From contig CAZXCK010000052.1 in NCBI GenBank assembly GCA_964639225.1, positions 1-27,074 of the forward strand: DNA of 27,074 bases. The letters are read 5' to 3'. Positions 17,948 through 25,497 of the stretch are shown one piece after another. Numbering within the stretch: position 1 is the stretch's first letter; each line of letters begins with the position of its first letter. Both the position numbers and the translations under genes were made by a program. The stretch comes from CAZXCK01 sp964639225. Its GTDB lineage: Bacteria; Chloroflexota; Anaerolineae; Aggregatilineales; Phototrophicaceae. Below the pieces are notes generated by a model. It saw nothing but the letters and a program-made list of their open reading frames with translations, was not told where the DNA came from and made no database searches.

Positions 17948-19300
17948 ATGAGTTACAGGGCTATTCTGACCCGCAGCACAAGCGACGCCGACCAGCCACT
18001 GACCCCGCGCGAAGTCCGTTTGCGGCGCGCCGGTGACGTGCTGCTGTGGGGCGCGCTGGCCTGTGCTGTGCTGGCGCTGCTGCTGCTGATGGCGGGCGCC
18101 ATCGCCGCCATGACGGGCGCCAACGGCACATTTGACACCGTCCACAGCCTGTTCCTCAGCCGTTACAGCGGCCCGCCGGAGCAGGCGCTGATGGCCGTGT
18201 CGCTGCTGCTGCTGGGGAATGTCGCCGCGCTGCTGGTGACGATGGTCGGCCTGATGGCCCAGGAAGCCTGGGGACTGCTGCTCGCCTGGCTGGTGGCCGC
18301 CGTCAACATGGCGCTGCTGGTCATACTGGGGAACATCCCCGCGCTGCTGCCGCTGGTTCTGGCTACAGCAGCCGGTGCCATCTGTACGGCGGACTGGCGC
18401 AGCTTCCGCATTAACCCGGTCATGCTCAAAGAGATTCGAGAGCGCATGCGCGGCGCGCGCGCCTTTGTCGTCATCAGTGTCTACCTGGGCCTGATGAGCG
18501 CCTTCGCCGTGCTCCTCTACCTGATTCAGCGCGGTGTCGTCATCAACACCGGCTCCGCCGTCACCGGCGAGCTGGGGCGCGTGGTTTTCGCCGGCGTGGT
18601 CGGCATCGAGCTGCTGCTGATCGTGTTCATCGCGCCCGCTTTCACCGCTGGCGCGGTCAGCAACGAGCGCGAACGCCGCACCTACGAACTGCTGCAGATC
18701 ACGCTGCTGCCCAAGTCTTCATTCATCGTCGGCAAGCTGGAATCGGCCCTGAGCTATGTCTTTCTGCTGCTGCTGGCGGCCATCCCGCTGCAGAGCATCG
18801 CCTTTCTGTTTGGCGGCGTCACCGAGTTCGAGTTGCTGCTGGCCTTCGTCATCCTGGCGGTGACAGCCGTCACGCTGGGCGCGGTGGGCGTCTACTTCTC
18901 GACCACCGTCGAGCGCACCCTGACGGCCAGTGTGCGCGCTTACGCGGTCGCCTTCGCCGTCATCGTCGCCGCGCCGATTCTGCTGGCCTATTTCGTCAGC
19001 ATCTTCGACAGCGCCGTGCTGGGCACGGGCACCAACATCACCCGTTCGCCGGTGCTGGAAGCGGCCCTGATTTACCTGGGCGCGTTCATCGTCAGCCTGA
19101 ATCCGATCCTCACCGCCACCTCGACGCAGCAGCTCCTCATCGAACAGCAGCAGCTCGGTTTCTGGCAGGTCACGCTCAGCAGTGACGGCAGCGTGATTCC
19201 GCTGGTATCTCCCTGGATCAGCTTCACCATCTTCTATCTGGTCATCGCCACCGTGCTGGTGGTGCTGGCCGTGCGGCGCATGCGCCGCGCCGAAGGCTGA
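17948..19300 (+). CDS. ABC-2-type transporter permease
   Basis: A 450-residue, highly hydrophobic protein with about ten membrane helices in two groups. Residues 31-147 hold four helices. A cytoplasmic loop carries NPVMLKEIRERMRGARAF (156-173), a signature of ABC-2 permeases of the NatB/Gld type. Six more helices follow, with a second amphipathic loop ERERRTYELLQITLLPKSSFIVGKL in the usual coupling position after the second of these helices. It should export or translocate an unknown substrate together with an ABC ATPase, but no ATPase gene is next to it here. AGGAT lies 11 nt upstream of the ATG at 17948. It lies 44 bp before the coiled-coil membrane protein and is probably the first gene of that transcript. 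Confidence 0.85.
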   Translation: MSYRAILTRSTSDADQPLTPREVRLRRAGDVLLWGALACAVLALLLLMAGAIAAMTGANGTFDTVHSLFLSRYSGPPEQALMAVSLLLLGNVAALLVTMVGLMAQEAWGLLLAWLVAAVNMALLVILGNIPALLPLVLATAAGAICTADWRSFRINPVMLKEIRERMRGARAFVVISVYLGLMSAFAVLLYLIQRGVVINTGSAVTGELGRVVFAGVVGIELLLIVFIAPAFTAGAVSNERERRTYELLQITLLPKSSFIVGKLESALSYVFLLLLAAIPLQSIAFLFGGVTEFELLLAFVILAVTAVTLGAVGVYFSTTVERTLTASVRAYAVAFAVIVAAPILLAYFVSIFDSAVLGTGTNITRSPVLEAALIYLGAFIVSLNPILTATSTQQLLIEQQQLGFWQVTLSSDGSVIPLVSPWISFTIFYLVIATVLVVLAVRRMRRAEG

Positions 19301-19344
19301 CCCCACTCGCTTTTCGCACGTAGTTTTGAGGGTGTCACAGCAAA

Positions 19345-21159
19345 ATGGACACACCAACACAGGGGACACCAGGCCGCGACTCGCTGGTTCGGCTGCTGCA
19401 TGGCTGGCAGCGCCGCTTTCGGATTCAGCAGACCGTCTTATGGCTGTCGCGGGCCTTTCTGCCCGGCCTGCTGCTGGGAGTCGGGGCGGCTGCCATCTCG
19501 CACCTGGGGCCGTTCCTCACCAACTTACAGATCGCCATACTGACGCTGGCGGCGCTGGTCGCCGGATTGGTCGCGCTTCTGGTTGGCGTGTGGCTGTGGC
19601 CGCGCCCGGTCATCGACAGCGCCCGCCGCTTTGACCGGCAGTTCGGCTTACAGGAACGTGTCTCGACCGCGCTGGAACTGTTCGAGGGGCGCATCCACAC
19701 CAGCGACGAACTGCGCGCTCACCAGCTCGCCGACGCCTACAGCCACGCCCGCGCCGTCGATGCGCGCGCCGCGCTGCCCCTCACCAGCCGCCGCGTCGAG
19801 TGGCTGCTGGCGATTCTGCTGGCGGCGCTGCTGGCGATTCTGCTGGCGCTGCCGACTCAGCAGGCCGGGGCCAGTCGCGATGAACCCGACGGCACAGCGC
19901 AGATCGTCGACGAGGCAGCCGATGACGTGCGCGACGCCATCGAGAGTGTCGCCAGTGACAGCGCCCTGGACGCCGACTCGCGCGAGAATCTGCTGGAGAC
20001 GCTGCAATCCAGCCTGGAGACGCTGCGCAACCCCGAACTGAGCGCCGAGGAAGCCCTGGCCACGCTCAGCGAAACGGGGCAGGCGCTGGCCGGTGAGTCG
20101 GAGCAGTTGGCGCAACTGTCCGCCGAGCAGCAGCGCGCCATCGAAGCGGCGGCGGAAGCCTTGCGCCAGCCGGAATTTGACCGTGCCGACCCCACCGAAA
20201 GCGACGAAGGCAGCGACAGCGGCGAGACAGCGCCGGGGCAGCAGGCCGCCGACCAGCTCAGCGAACTGGCCGAGATGCTCGACAGCCTGAACGACGCCGA
20301 GCGCCAGGCTTTCGCCGAGGCGCTGCGCGAGGCCGCCGACGCCCTGCAGAATCTGTCGCCAGAGGCGGCGCAGGCGCTGCGCGAGGCGGCGCGCTCGCTC
20401 GAAGCGGGCGAATCCGATGCCGCCCGCGACGCGCTGGAAGAAGCCGCCCGCCGCCTGGAACAGGCCCAGCGCCAGCAGCAGAACACGCAGCAGCTCGCCG
20501 AACAGATGGAGCAGTCGGCGCAGCAGTTGCAGCAGGGCGAGCAGCAGCTCAGTGAGCGCGGCCCGCAGGAAGAGTCCGAGATGTCCGGCGGCGAATCGGG
20601 TAGTGACAGCCCGCCAGAGTCCGGCAGCGGCTCGGCGGAGGAGTCCGATGGGCCGATGTCTGGCGATGGCCAGGGCGACAGCGACACCCAGTCACCCGGC
20701 AGTCAGATGGGCGAAGAAGCCCAGCCCGGCGAGACCGGCGCGCTGCAAAGCGCGGAGATGGGCGCTGAGTCATCCAGCCGTGCCGGCGATATGCCCGGTG
20801 AGTTGGATCAGGACACGACCGGCTTTGACGAAACCGAACAGGATCGCCAGGAAGGCGGGCCGGGTCCGGGTGGAGAGCGCGAGTACGAAGCCATCTTCAC
20901 GCCGCGCCAACCCTCAACCGAGCGCACCGACATCGACATCTTCCTCGAAACCGACGACAGCGATCCGATCATCCGCTACGGCGATTTCGAGCAGAATCCA
21001 GAGGGCGCGGTCAACGTGCCATATAACGAAGTTTTCAGCGATTACGCCAGCGCCGCCAGCAGCGCGCTGGAACAGGGATATATTCCGTTAGGGCTGCGCG
21101 ATGTCATCCGCGATTATTTTACATCGCTGGCCCCATCGACAGGACAGGAGCAGCCGTGA
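19345..21159 (+). CDS. Membrane protein with long acidic coiled-coil region and conserved C-terminal domain
   Basis: A 604-residue protein of unknown function. Three membrane helices (about 31-52, 61-85 and 151-170) flank a cytoplasmic segment with RRFDRQFGLQERVSTALEL (94-112), a motif typical of DUF4175-like proteins near MoxR genes. Residues 175-395 are an Ala/Glu/Gln/Asp-rich predicted coiled coil, and 400-510 are low-complexity Ser/Gly/Glu. The last 93 residues form a conserved-looking domain with VPYNEVFSDYASAASSALEQG and PLGLRDVIRDYFTSL. The topology suggests a large extracytoplasmic rod with a terminal binding domain. Its stop overlaps the MoxR start by 4 nt (GTGA), so it belongs to the same operon. 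No strong ribosome site is seen at 19345. Confidence 0.75.
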   Translation: MDTPTQGTPGRDSLVRLLHGWQRRFRIQQTVLWLSRAFLPGLLLGVGAAAISHLGPFLTNLQIAILTLAALVAGLVALLVGVWLWPRPVIDSARRFDRQFGLQERVSTALELFEGRIHTSDELRAHQLADAYSHARAVDARAALPLTSRRVEWLLAILLAALLAILLALPTQQAGASRDEPDGTAQIVDEAADDVRDAIESVASDSALDADSRENLLETLQSSLETLRNPELSAEEALATLSETGQALAGESEQLAQLSAEQQRAIEAAAEALRQPEFDRADPTESDEGSDSGETAPGQQAADQLSELAEMLDSLNDAERQAFAEALREAADALQNLSPEAAQALREAARSLEAGESDAARDALEEAARRLEQAQRQQQNTQQLAEQMEQSAQQLQQGEQQLSERGPQEESEMSGGESGSDSPPESGSGSAEESDGPMSGDGQGDSDTQSPGSQMGEEAQPGETGALQSAEMGAESSSRAGDMPGELDQDTTGFDETEQDRQEGGPGPGGEREYEAIFTPRQPSTERTDIDIFLETDDSDPIIRYGDFEQNPEGAVNVPYNEVFSDYASAASSALEQGYIPLGLRDVIRDYFTSLAPSTGQEQP

Positions 21160-22160
21160 CCGTCGAACGCATGAACCTCGAAGAATTCAGCCGCATCGCC
21201 CAGGCCATCGAGGCCGAAGTCAGCCGGGTGATCGTCGGCCAGAAGAACGTCATCCGCGATGTCATCATCTGTATTCTGGCCGGGCGTCATGCCCTGCTGG
21301 AAGGTGTGCCCGGACTGGGCAAAACGCAGTTGATCCGCACCCTGGCCGACGCGCTCGACCTGGAGTTCAGCCGCATCCAGTTTACACCGGACCTCATGCC
21401 GTCGGACATCACCGGCACCAACATCATGGAAGAGATGGAAAGCGGCCACAAAGCCTTCCGTTTCCAGCAGGGACCGGTGTTCGCTAATCTGCTCCTGGCC
21501 GACGAGATCAACCGCGCCACGCCCAAAACACAATCGGCGCTGCTGGAAGCCATGCAGGAGTCGACGGTCACCGTTGGCCGCACGGTCTACCCGCTCAAAG
21601 CGCCGTTCTTCGTGCTGGCGACGCAGAATCCGCTGGAGATGGAAGGCACCTACCCCCTGCCGGAAGCCCAGCTCGACCGCTTTATGTTCAAGATCAACGT
21701 TGATTATCCCAGCGTTGACGATCTGGTGACCATCATCGACCGCACCACCGGCGCCGACGTGCCGCGCGCGGACAAAGTGGCCGATGGCGTCAACGTGGTG
21801 GAGATGGGCCGCCTGGCGATTGATACGGCGGTCGTCAGCCACGTCTCGCGCTACGTCGCCGAACTCATCGTCGCCACGCATCCGCAGCACCCCAGCGCCC
21901 CGGCCATGGTCCGCCAGTTCGTGCAGGTCGGCAGCAGCCCGCGCGGGGCGCAGGCGCTCATCATCGGCGCGAAGATCAACGCGCTGCTGGAGGGCCACAA
22001 CCGCGCCAACGTCTCGTTTGAGGATATCGAGGCCGTCGCGCCGTCGGCGCTGCGTCACCGGCTGCTGCTCAACTTCGAGGGGCTGGCCGAAGGCGTCAGC
22101 ACCGATGACATTGTGCGCGATCTGCTGCGGCACATGGATCAGGTGAAGGCCCGACGATGA
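21156..22160 (+). CDS. MoxR family AAA+ ATPase
   Basis: A 334-residue AAA+ protein of standard MoxR length. Visible motifs are Walker A GVPGLGKT (50-57), the MoxR block FTPDLMPSDITGTNI (76-90), Walker B LLLADE (112-117) with INRATPKTQSALLEAMQE, sensor-1 ATQNPLEMEGTYPLPEAQLDRF (155-176), and a C-terminal helical lid. MoxR ATPases act as chaperones with VWA partner proteins for complex assembly, metal insertion or stress tolerance. The GTG at 21156 has AGGAG 5 nt upstream and overlaps the preceding stop; the ATG at 21171 is less likely. The stop overlaps the DUF58 start as ATGA, so the genes are coupled. Confidence 0.95.
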   Translation: MTVERMNLEEFSRIAQAIEAEVSRVIVGQKNVIRDVIICILAGRHALLEGVPGLGKTQLIRTLADALDLEFSRIQFTPDLMPSDITGTNIMEEMESGHKAFRFQQGPVFANLLLADEINRATPKTQSALLEAMQESTVTVGRTVYPLKAPFFVLATQNPLEMEGTYPLPEAQLDRFMFKINVDYPSVDDLVTIIDRTTGADVPRADKVADGVNVVEMGRLAIDTAVVSHVSRYVAELIVATHPQHPSAPAMVRQFVQVGSSPRGAQALIIGAKINALLEGHNRANVSFEDIEAVAPSALRHRLLLNFEGLAEGVSTDDIVRDLLRHMDQVKARR

Positions 22161-23077
22161 GCGCGACTCCCTTTCTGCTGGACGACGCCATCCGGCGCAA
22201 GCTGGACGCCCTCATGCTGATGGGCAGCAAAGTCCGCGCCGGGGCCATCAAAGGCGAGCGCCGGTCGTCGCGGCGCGGCACCAGCATCGAGTTCGCCGAT
22301 TACCGCAACTACGCCCCCGGCGACGATCTGCGGCGGCTGGACTGGAACATCTACGCGCGCACCGAACGCCCCTATATCAAGCTGCTCGAAGACGAGGAAG
22401 ACCTGGCGGTACACATTCTGCTCGATAACTCCGCCAGCATGAACTGGCCGCCCATCGACGACGAGGACTACGCCCTGCCCGCCGAGTCGCACAAGCTGCG
22501 CTATGCCCAGCGGCTGGCGGCGGGACTGGCTTACATCTCACTCAACAGCAACGATCACCTGACGCTGACAGCCATCAACGCCGCCCCGGACGCGCAGTTC
22601 GGCCCGGCGCGCGGACGGCGGCAGAGTGTCGCCATGCTGCGTCATGTGCAGGCCATCGGCGCTGGCGGCGTCACCGATATCAACGCCGCCCTGACAGCCT
22701 ACAGCAAGCGCGCCGCCCGGCCCGGCGTGTGCTTCGTCATCAGCGATCTGTTTTCGCCATCCGGTTACGTGGACGGACTCAAGCGGCTGCTGGCGAAAGG
22801 TCACGAGGTGGCCGTGCTGCATGTGCTGTCGCCGGACGAGGTCGAGCCGCCGCTGGTGGGCGACCTGCGCCTGATCGACATCGAAACTGGCAGCCCGCAG
22901 GAGATCAGCCTGGATGCCGGGATGCGTGCCCTCTACATGGAACGGGTCGCCGACTGGCGCGATGAGGTCCGCGCCGACTGCGCCCGACTCGGCGTACACT
23001 ATCTGCCGCTGCTGACTGGCTCGCCCTGGGAGCAGGCCATCCTCTTCGACCTACGCCGCCTGGGTCTGGTGAAATGA
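22157..23077 (+). CDS. DUF58 domain protein (MoxR partner)
   Basis: A 306-residue protein with the DUF58 hallmark in the N-terminal third: a G-x-x-SSRRG-x-x-x-EFADYR-x-YAPGDDLRRLDWN-x-YAR block (33-68). A VWA-like fold follows, with MIDAS-type DNSASM (90-95) and later VISDLFSP, CFVIS and VLHVLSPDEVEPP strands. DUF58 proteins accompany MoxR ATPases and are thought to be their substrates or co-chaperones. No membrane helix is evident, so it is likely cytoplasmic or membrane-associated. ATG 22157 overlaps the MoxR stop by 4 nt. Confidence 0.93.
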   Translation: MSATPFLLDDAIRRKLDALMLMGSKVRAGAIKGERRSSRRGTSIEFADYRNYAPGDDLRRLDWNIYARTERPYIKLLEDEEDLAVHILLDNSASMNWPPIDDEDYALPAESHKLRYAQRLAAGLAYISLNSNDHLTLTAINAAPDAQFGPARGRRQSVAMLRHVQAIGAGGVTDINAALTAYSKRAARPGVCFVISDLFSPSGYVDGLKRLLAKGHEVAVLHVLSPDEVEPPLVGDLRLIDIETGSPQEISLDAGMRALYMERVADWRDEVRADCARLGVHYLPLLTGSPWEQAILFDLRRLGLVK

Positions 23078-23114
23078 TGGTAAAGACGGGAAAGAACAAA
23101 ATGCGGTTATTTTT

Positions 23115-23226
23115 CTGGGGCGCTGCCCCAGACCCCGCCACTTTTTGCAAAAAGTGGACAAAAACTCTGCCTTTTTCGGCGCTCTGCGCCGAAAATTATG
23201 GGGGTGTGGGGGTTCCTAACCCCCAC
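23115..23226 (+). repeat. Cluster of four perfect hairpins in the DUF58-VWA junction
   Basis: Within the 163-bp gap are four perfect stems. CTGGGGC/GCCCCAG spans 23115-23131, CCACTTTTTG/CAAAAAGTGG spans 23138-23157, TTTTCGGCGC/GCGCCGAAAA spans 23173-23195, and GTGGGGGTT/AACCCCCAC spans 23206-23226. The last ends 14 nt before the next ATG and leaves only a weak A-rich ribosome site. The GGGGCGCTGCCCC core recurs at 25189-25201. It may act as an attenuator, an mRNA-processing site, or be a mobile intergenic element. Confidence 0.8.
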
Positions 23227-23240
23227 GAAAAAGAAATCTC

Positions 23241-25175
23241 ATGAACTTCCTGGCACCGATTGCATTCTGGGGGGCGCTGCTGGCGCTGCCGGTCATCCTG
23301 ATGTACATGCTGCGCCTGCGCCGCCGCGAGGTGACCGTATCCAGCACGTACCTGTGGCGGCAGGTGCTCCAGGACCGCGAGGTGAACACCCCCTGGCAGC
23401 GGCTGCGGCGCAATCTGCTGCTGCTGCTGCAACTGCTGCTGCTGGCGCTGCTGGTGCTGGCCCTGGCGCGACCCTTTGTGACCGTCCCGGCGGTGAGCGC
23501 CCGCCAGGTGACGCTGCTGCTGGACGCTTCGGCCAGCATGAACGCCACCGACACCGACAGCGGCGAGACTCGCTTTGAGGCCGCCCGGCGCGAGGCGCTG
23601 GCCATCGTCGATACGCTGGCCGAAGGCGACCGCGTGACCGTTATCCGGGTGGCGGCGGTGCCCGAAGTGCTGGTCCCGGCCTCACCGGACCGGGCGCAGA
23701 TTCAGGCCGGGCTGCGGTCAGCGGAGGCGGGCGCGACGCCAGCCGACTGGCAGGGCGCGCTGAGTCTGGCGGCGGGTTCGGGCGACGTGGACGACCACAC
23801 CATCGTCATCATCAGCGACGGCGGCCTGCCGGACGATGCCGGTCTGCCCGGCGTCGATGCCGACGTGCGCTATATTCCGGTCGGTTCGGCGGGCGACAAC
23901 GTCACCATCTCCGCGCTGGCGACGCGCGCCCTGCCGGGGCAGCCGCCGCAGCTCTACGCCCGGCTGACGAATCACGGCCCCACCGAGGCGCGTGTGGTGC
24001 TCACGCTGCACGTGGACGGTGAGCGCTTCGCCGCCGAGCACCAGACGATCCCGGCGGGCAGCAGCCTGCCGATTGTGTCGTCGGCGCTGCCGGCGGATTT
24101 CGAGACGCTGCGCGCCACGCTCACCCAATCGGTGAACGCCATCGCGCCGGACCATCTGGCGCTGGACGACGCGGCCTACGCCGTCGCCGGCGAGACGGGC
24201 ACGCGCCGCGTGCTGCTGGCGACCGACGGCAACCTGTTCTTAGAGCAGGTGCTGCGCAGCCTGCCCGGCCTGGAAGTCGTGCGTGCCACCGGCGAGGTCG
24301 GCCTGCCGCCGGATTACGACCTGTACATCCTGGAGAATCGCCTGCCGGAGTCGCTGCCGGATGGCGATCTGTTTTTCATCAATCCGCCGGAGAGCGTGCC
24401 CGGACTGTTCGCGCTGGGTCAGGAAAGCATCGACACGGCCAACCCCACCGCCGCCGATGATCCGCGTATGGCTTTCGTCGAGGTGAGCGACATCAGCGTG
24501 AGGCGCTTCCGCGAAGTGAGCGAGGTCGATTGGGCCGATCCGCTGCTGAGTGTGGCCGGCGGTCCGCTGCTGCTGGCCGGGGAAACCGGCGGGCGGCAGG
24601 TGGCGCTGATGCCGTTCAACCTGCTGGAAAGCGACCTGGCGCTGCAGATCGCCTGGCCGGTGCTGGTGGCTAACCTGGCGGAGTGGTTCGCGCCGCGCAG
24701 CGCCATCGCCGCCGGGACCAGCCTGCAGGCGGGCGAGCCGCTGCTCATCCGCCCGCCCTTTGAAGCCGACACCCTGCGCGTGCATCTGCCGGGCGGCGAG
24801 ACGCGCACCCTGCCCGTTGAGCGCGAGACGGTCATCTTCGCCGGGACCGCCACGCCCGGCATCTACCGGCTGGAGGTGCTGGCCGGATCGCGGGTGCTGC
24901 TGGAGCAGCCCTTCGCCGTGAATCTGTTCAGCCCACTGGAGAGCCGCATCGCGCCGGTGCCGCTGGATGCGCTGCAAATCGAAGGCGCGACGGTCAGCGC
25001 CGCCGAAACCGGCGAGGCGCAGGGCCAGCGCGAGCTGTGGCCGTTGGTGATTCTGCTGGCGCTGGCGCTGCTGCTGGTCGAGTGGCTGGCCTATCACCGG
25101 CGCATGCGCCCGCCCTCAGCCAGACGCGGCGCATCATCTCGCGGGGCCGGTCGGCTGGCCGGGGCGCGCCCGTGA
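23241..25175 (+). CDS. BatA-like membrane protein with VWA domain
   Basis: A 644-residue protein. The N-terminus MNFLAPIAFWGALLALPVIL followed by RLRRREVTVSS is the BatA/aerotolerance-regulator N-terminal signature. A second helix (about 58-76) leads into a VWA domain with MIDAS DASASM (95-100) and VIISDGGLPDD. A long beta-rich region follows and then one C-terminal helix (about 600-617) with a basic cytoplasmic tail. The bulk should lie outside the cytoplasm between helices 2 and 3. Such proteins are typical partners of MoxR and DUF58. The ribosome site is weak (AAGAAA), which fits dependence on the structured upstream junction. The C-terminal 25 residues are Arg/Ala-rich and unconserved. 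Confidence 0.88.
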   Translation: MNFLAPIAFWGALLALPVILMYMLRLRRREVTVSSTYLWRQVLQDREVNTPWQRLRRNLLLLLQLLLLALLVLALARPFVTVPAVSARQVTLLLDASASMNATDTDSGETRFEAARREALAIVDTLAEGDRVTVIRVAAVPEVLVPASPDRAQIQAGLRSAEAGATPADWQGALSLAAGSGDVDDHTIVIISDGGLPDDAGLPGVDADVRYIPVGSAGDNVTISALATRALPGQPPQLYARLTNHGPTEARVVLTLHVDGERFAAEHQTIPAGSSLPIVSSALPADFETLRATLTQSVNAIAPDHLALDDAAYAVAGETGTRRVLLATDGNLFLEQVLRSLPGLEVVRATGEVGLPPDYDLYILENRLPESLPDGDLFFINPPESVPGLFALGQESIDTANPTAADDPRMAFVEVSDISVRRFREVSEVDWADPLLSVAGGPLLLAGETGGRQVALMPFNLLESDLALQIAWPVLVANLAEWFAPRSAIAAGTSLQAGEPLLIRPPFEADTLRVHLPGGETRTLPVERETVIFAGTATPGIYRLEVLAGSRVLLEQPFAVNLFSPLESRIAPVPLDALQIEGATVSAAETGEAQGQRELWPLVILLALALLLVEWLAYHRRMRPPSARRGASSRGAGRLAGARP

Positions 25176-25188
25176 GAGCATTATTGTG

Positions 25189-25201
25189 GGGGCGCTGCCC
25201 C
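25189..25201 (+). repeat. Short hairpin sharing its core with the 23115 hairpin
   Basis: GGGGC and GCCCC around GCT, 13 bp after the BatA-like stop. The 13-nt core GGGGCGCTGCCCC is identical to the one at 23117-23129 in the preceding junction. Confidence 0.6.
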
Positions 25202-25339
25202 GAAACGGCGAGTAAACTCGTGTCACTTCTGATTCGCTTTAACGAATTAATGCGGATCAAGCAATGTCGTGGCCGCCTGTGGTTCATAACTGTAGCTGTT
25301 TGCAGCAGGCTGCTGGGAGGCGACCCACTACAGGGGTCG

Positions 25340-25427
25340 TATCCTTTATGGCGATCAACAAGGGTGGTCTTTTGTGTCCCTTTAGCGGACACGCATCCTG
25401 TAGCCCGGTGTTTTAACGCCGGGCGAG
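25340..25427 (+). repeat. Palindromic intergenic repeat, copy 2
   Basis: The 58-bp core at 25370-25427 differs at three positions from 17779-17836. It keeps both hairpins (GTGTC/GGACAC region and the GCCCGG/CCGGGC stem). The upstream block at 25340-25352 (TATCCTTTATGGC) matches copy 1 at the same offset. It sits in the 322-bp gap between the two VWA genes. That gap also holds GGGCGC/GCGCCC (25437-25455) and no gene I can support. Confidence 0.75.
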
Positions 25428-25497
25428 ATTTTGCAGGGGCGCGGGGACAGCGCCCTCGCCGTAACAGTACTGGAAGTACGCTTATCGGATTGCCATC

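Noticed and set aside
17523..17948. Possible prophage remnant genes upstream of the portal gene
   Set aside because: No frame in this gap shows a phage-like protein; only a palindromic repeat and a weak promoter are visible.
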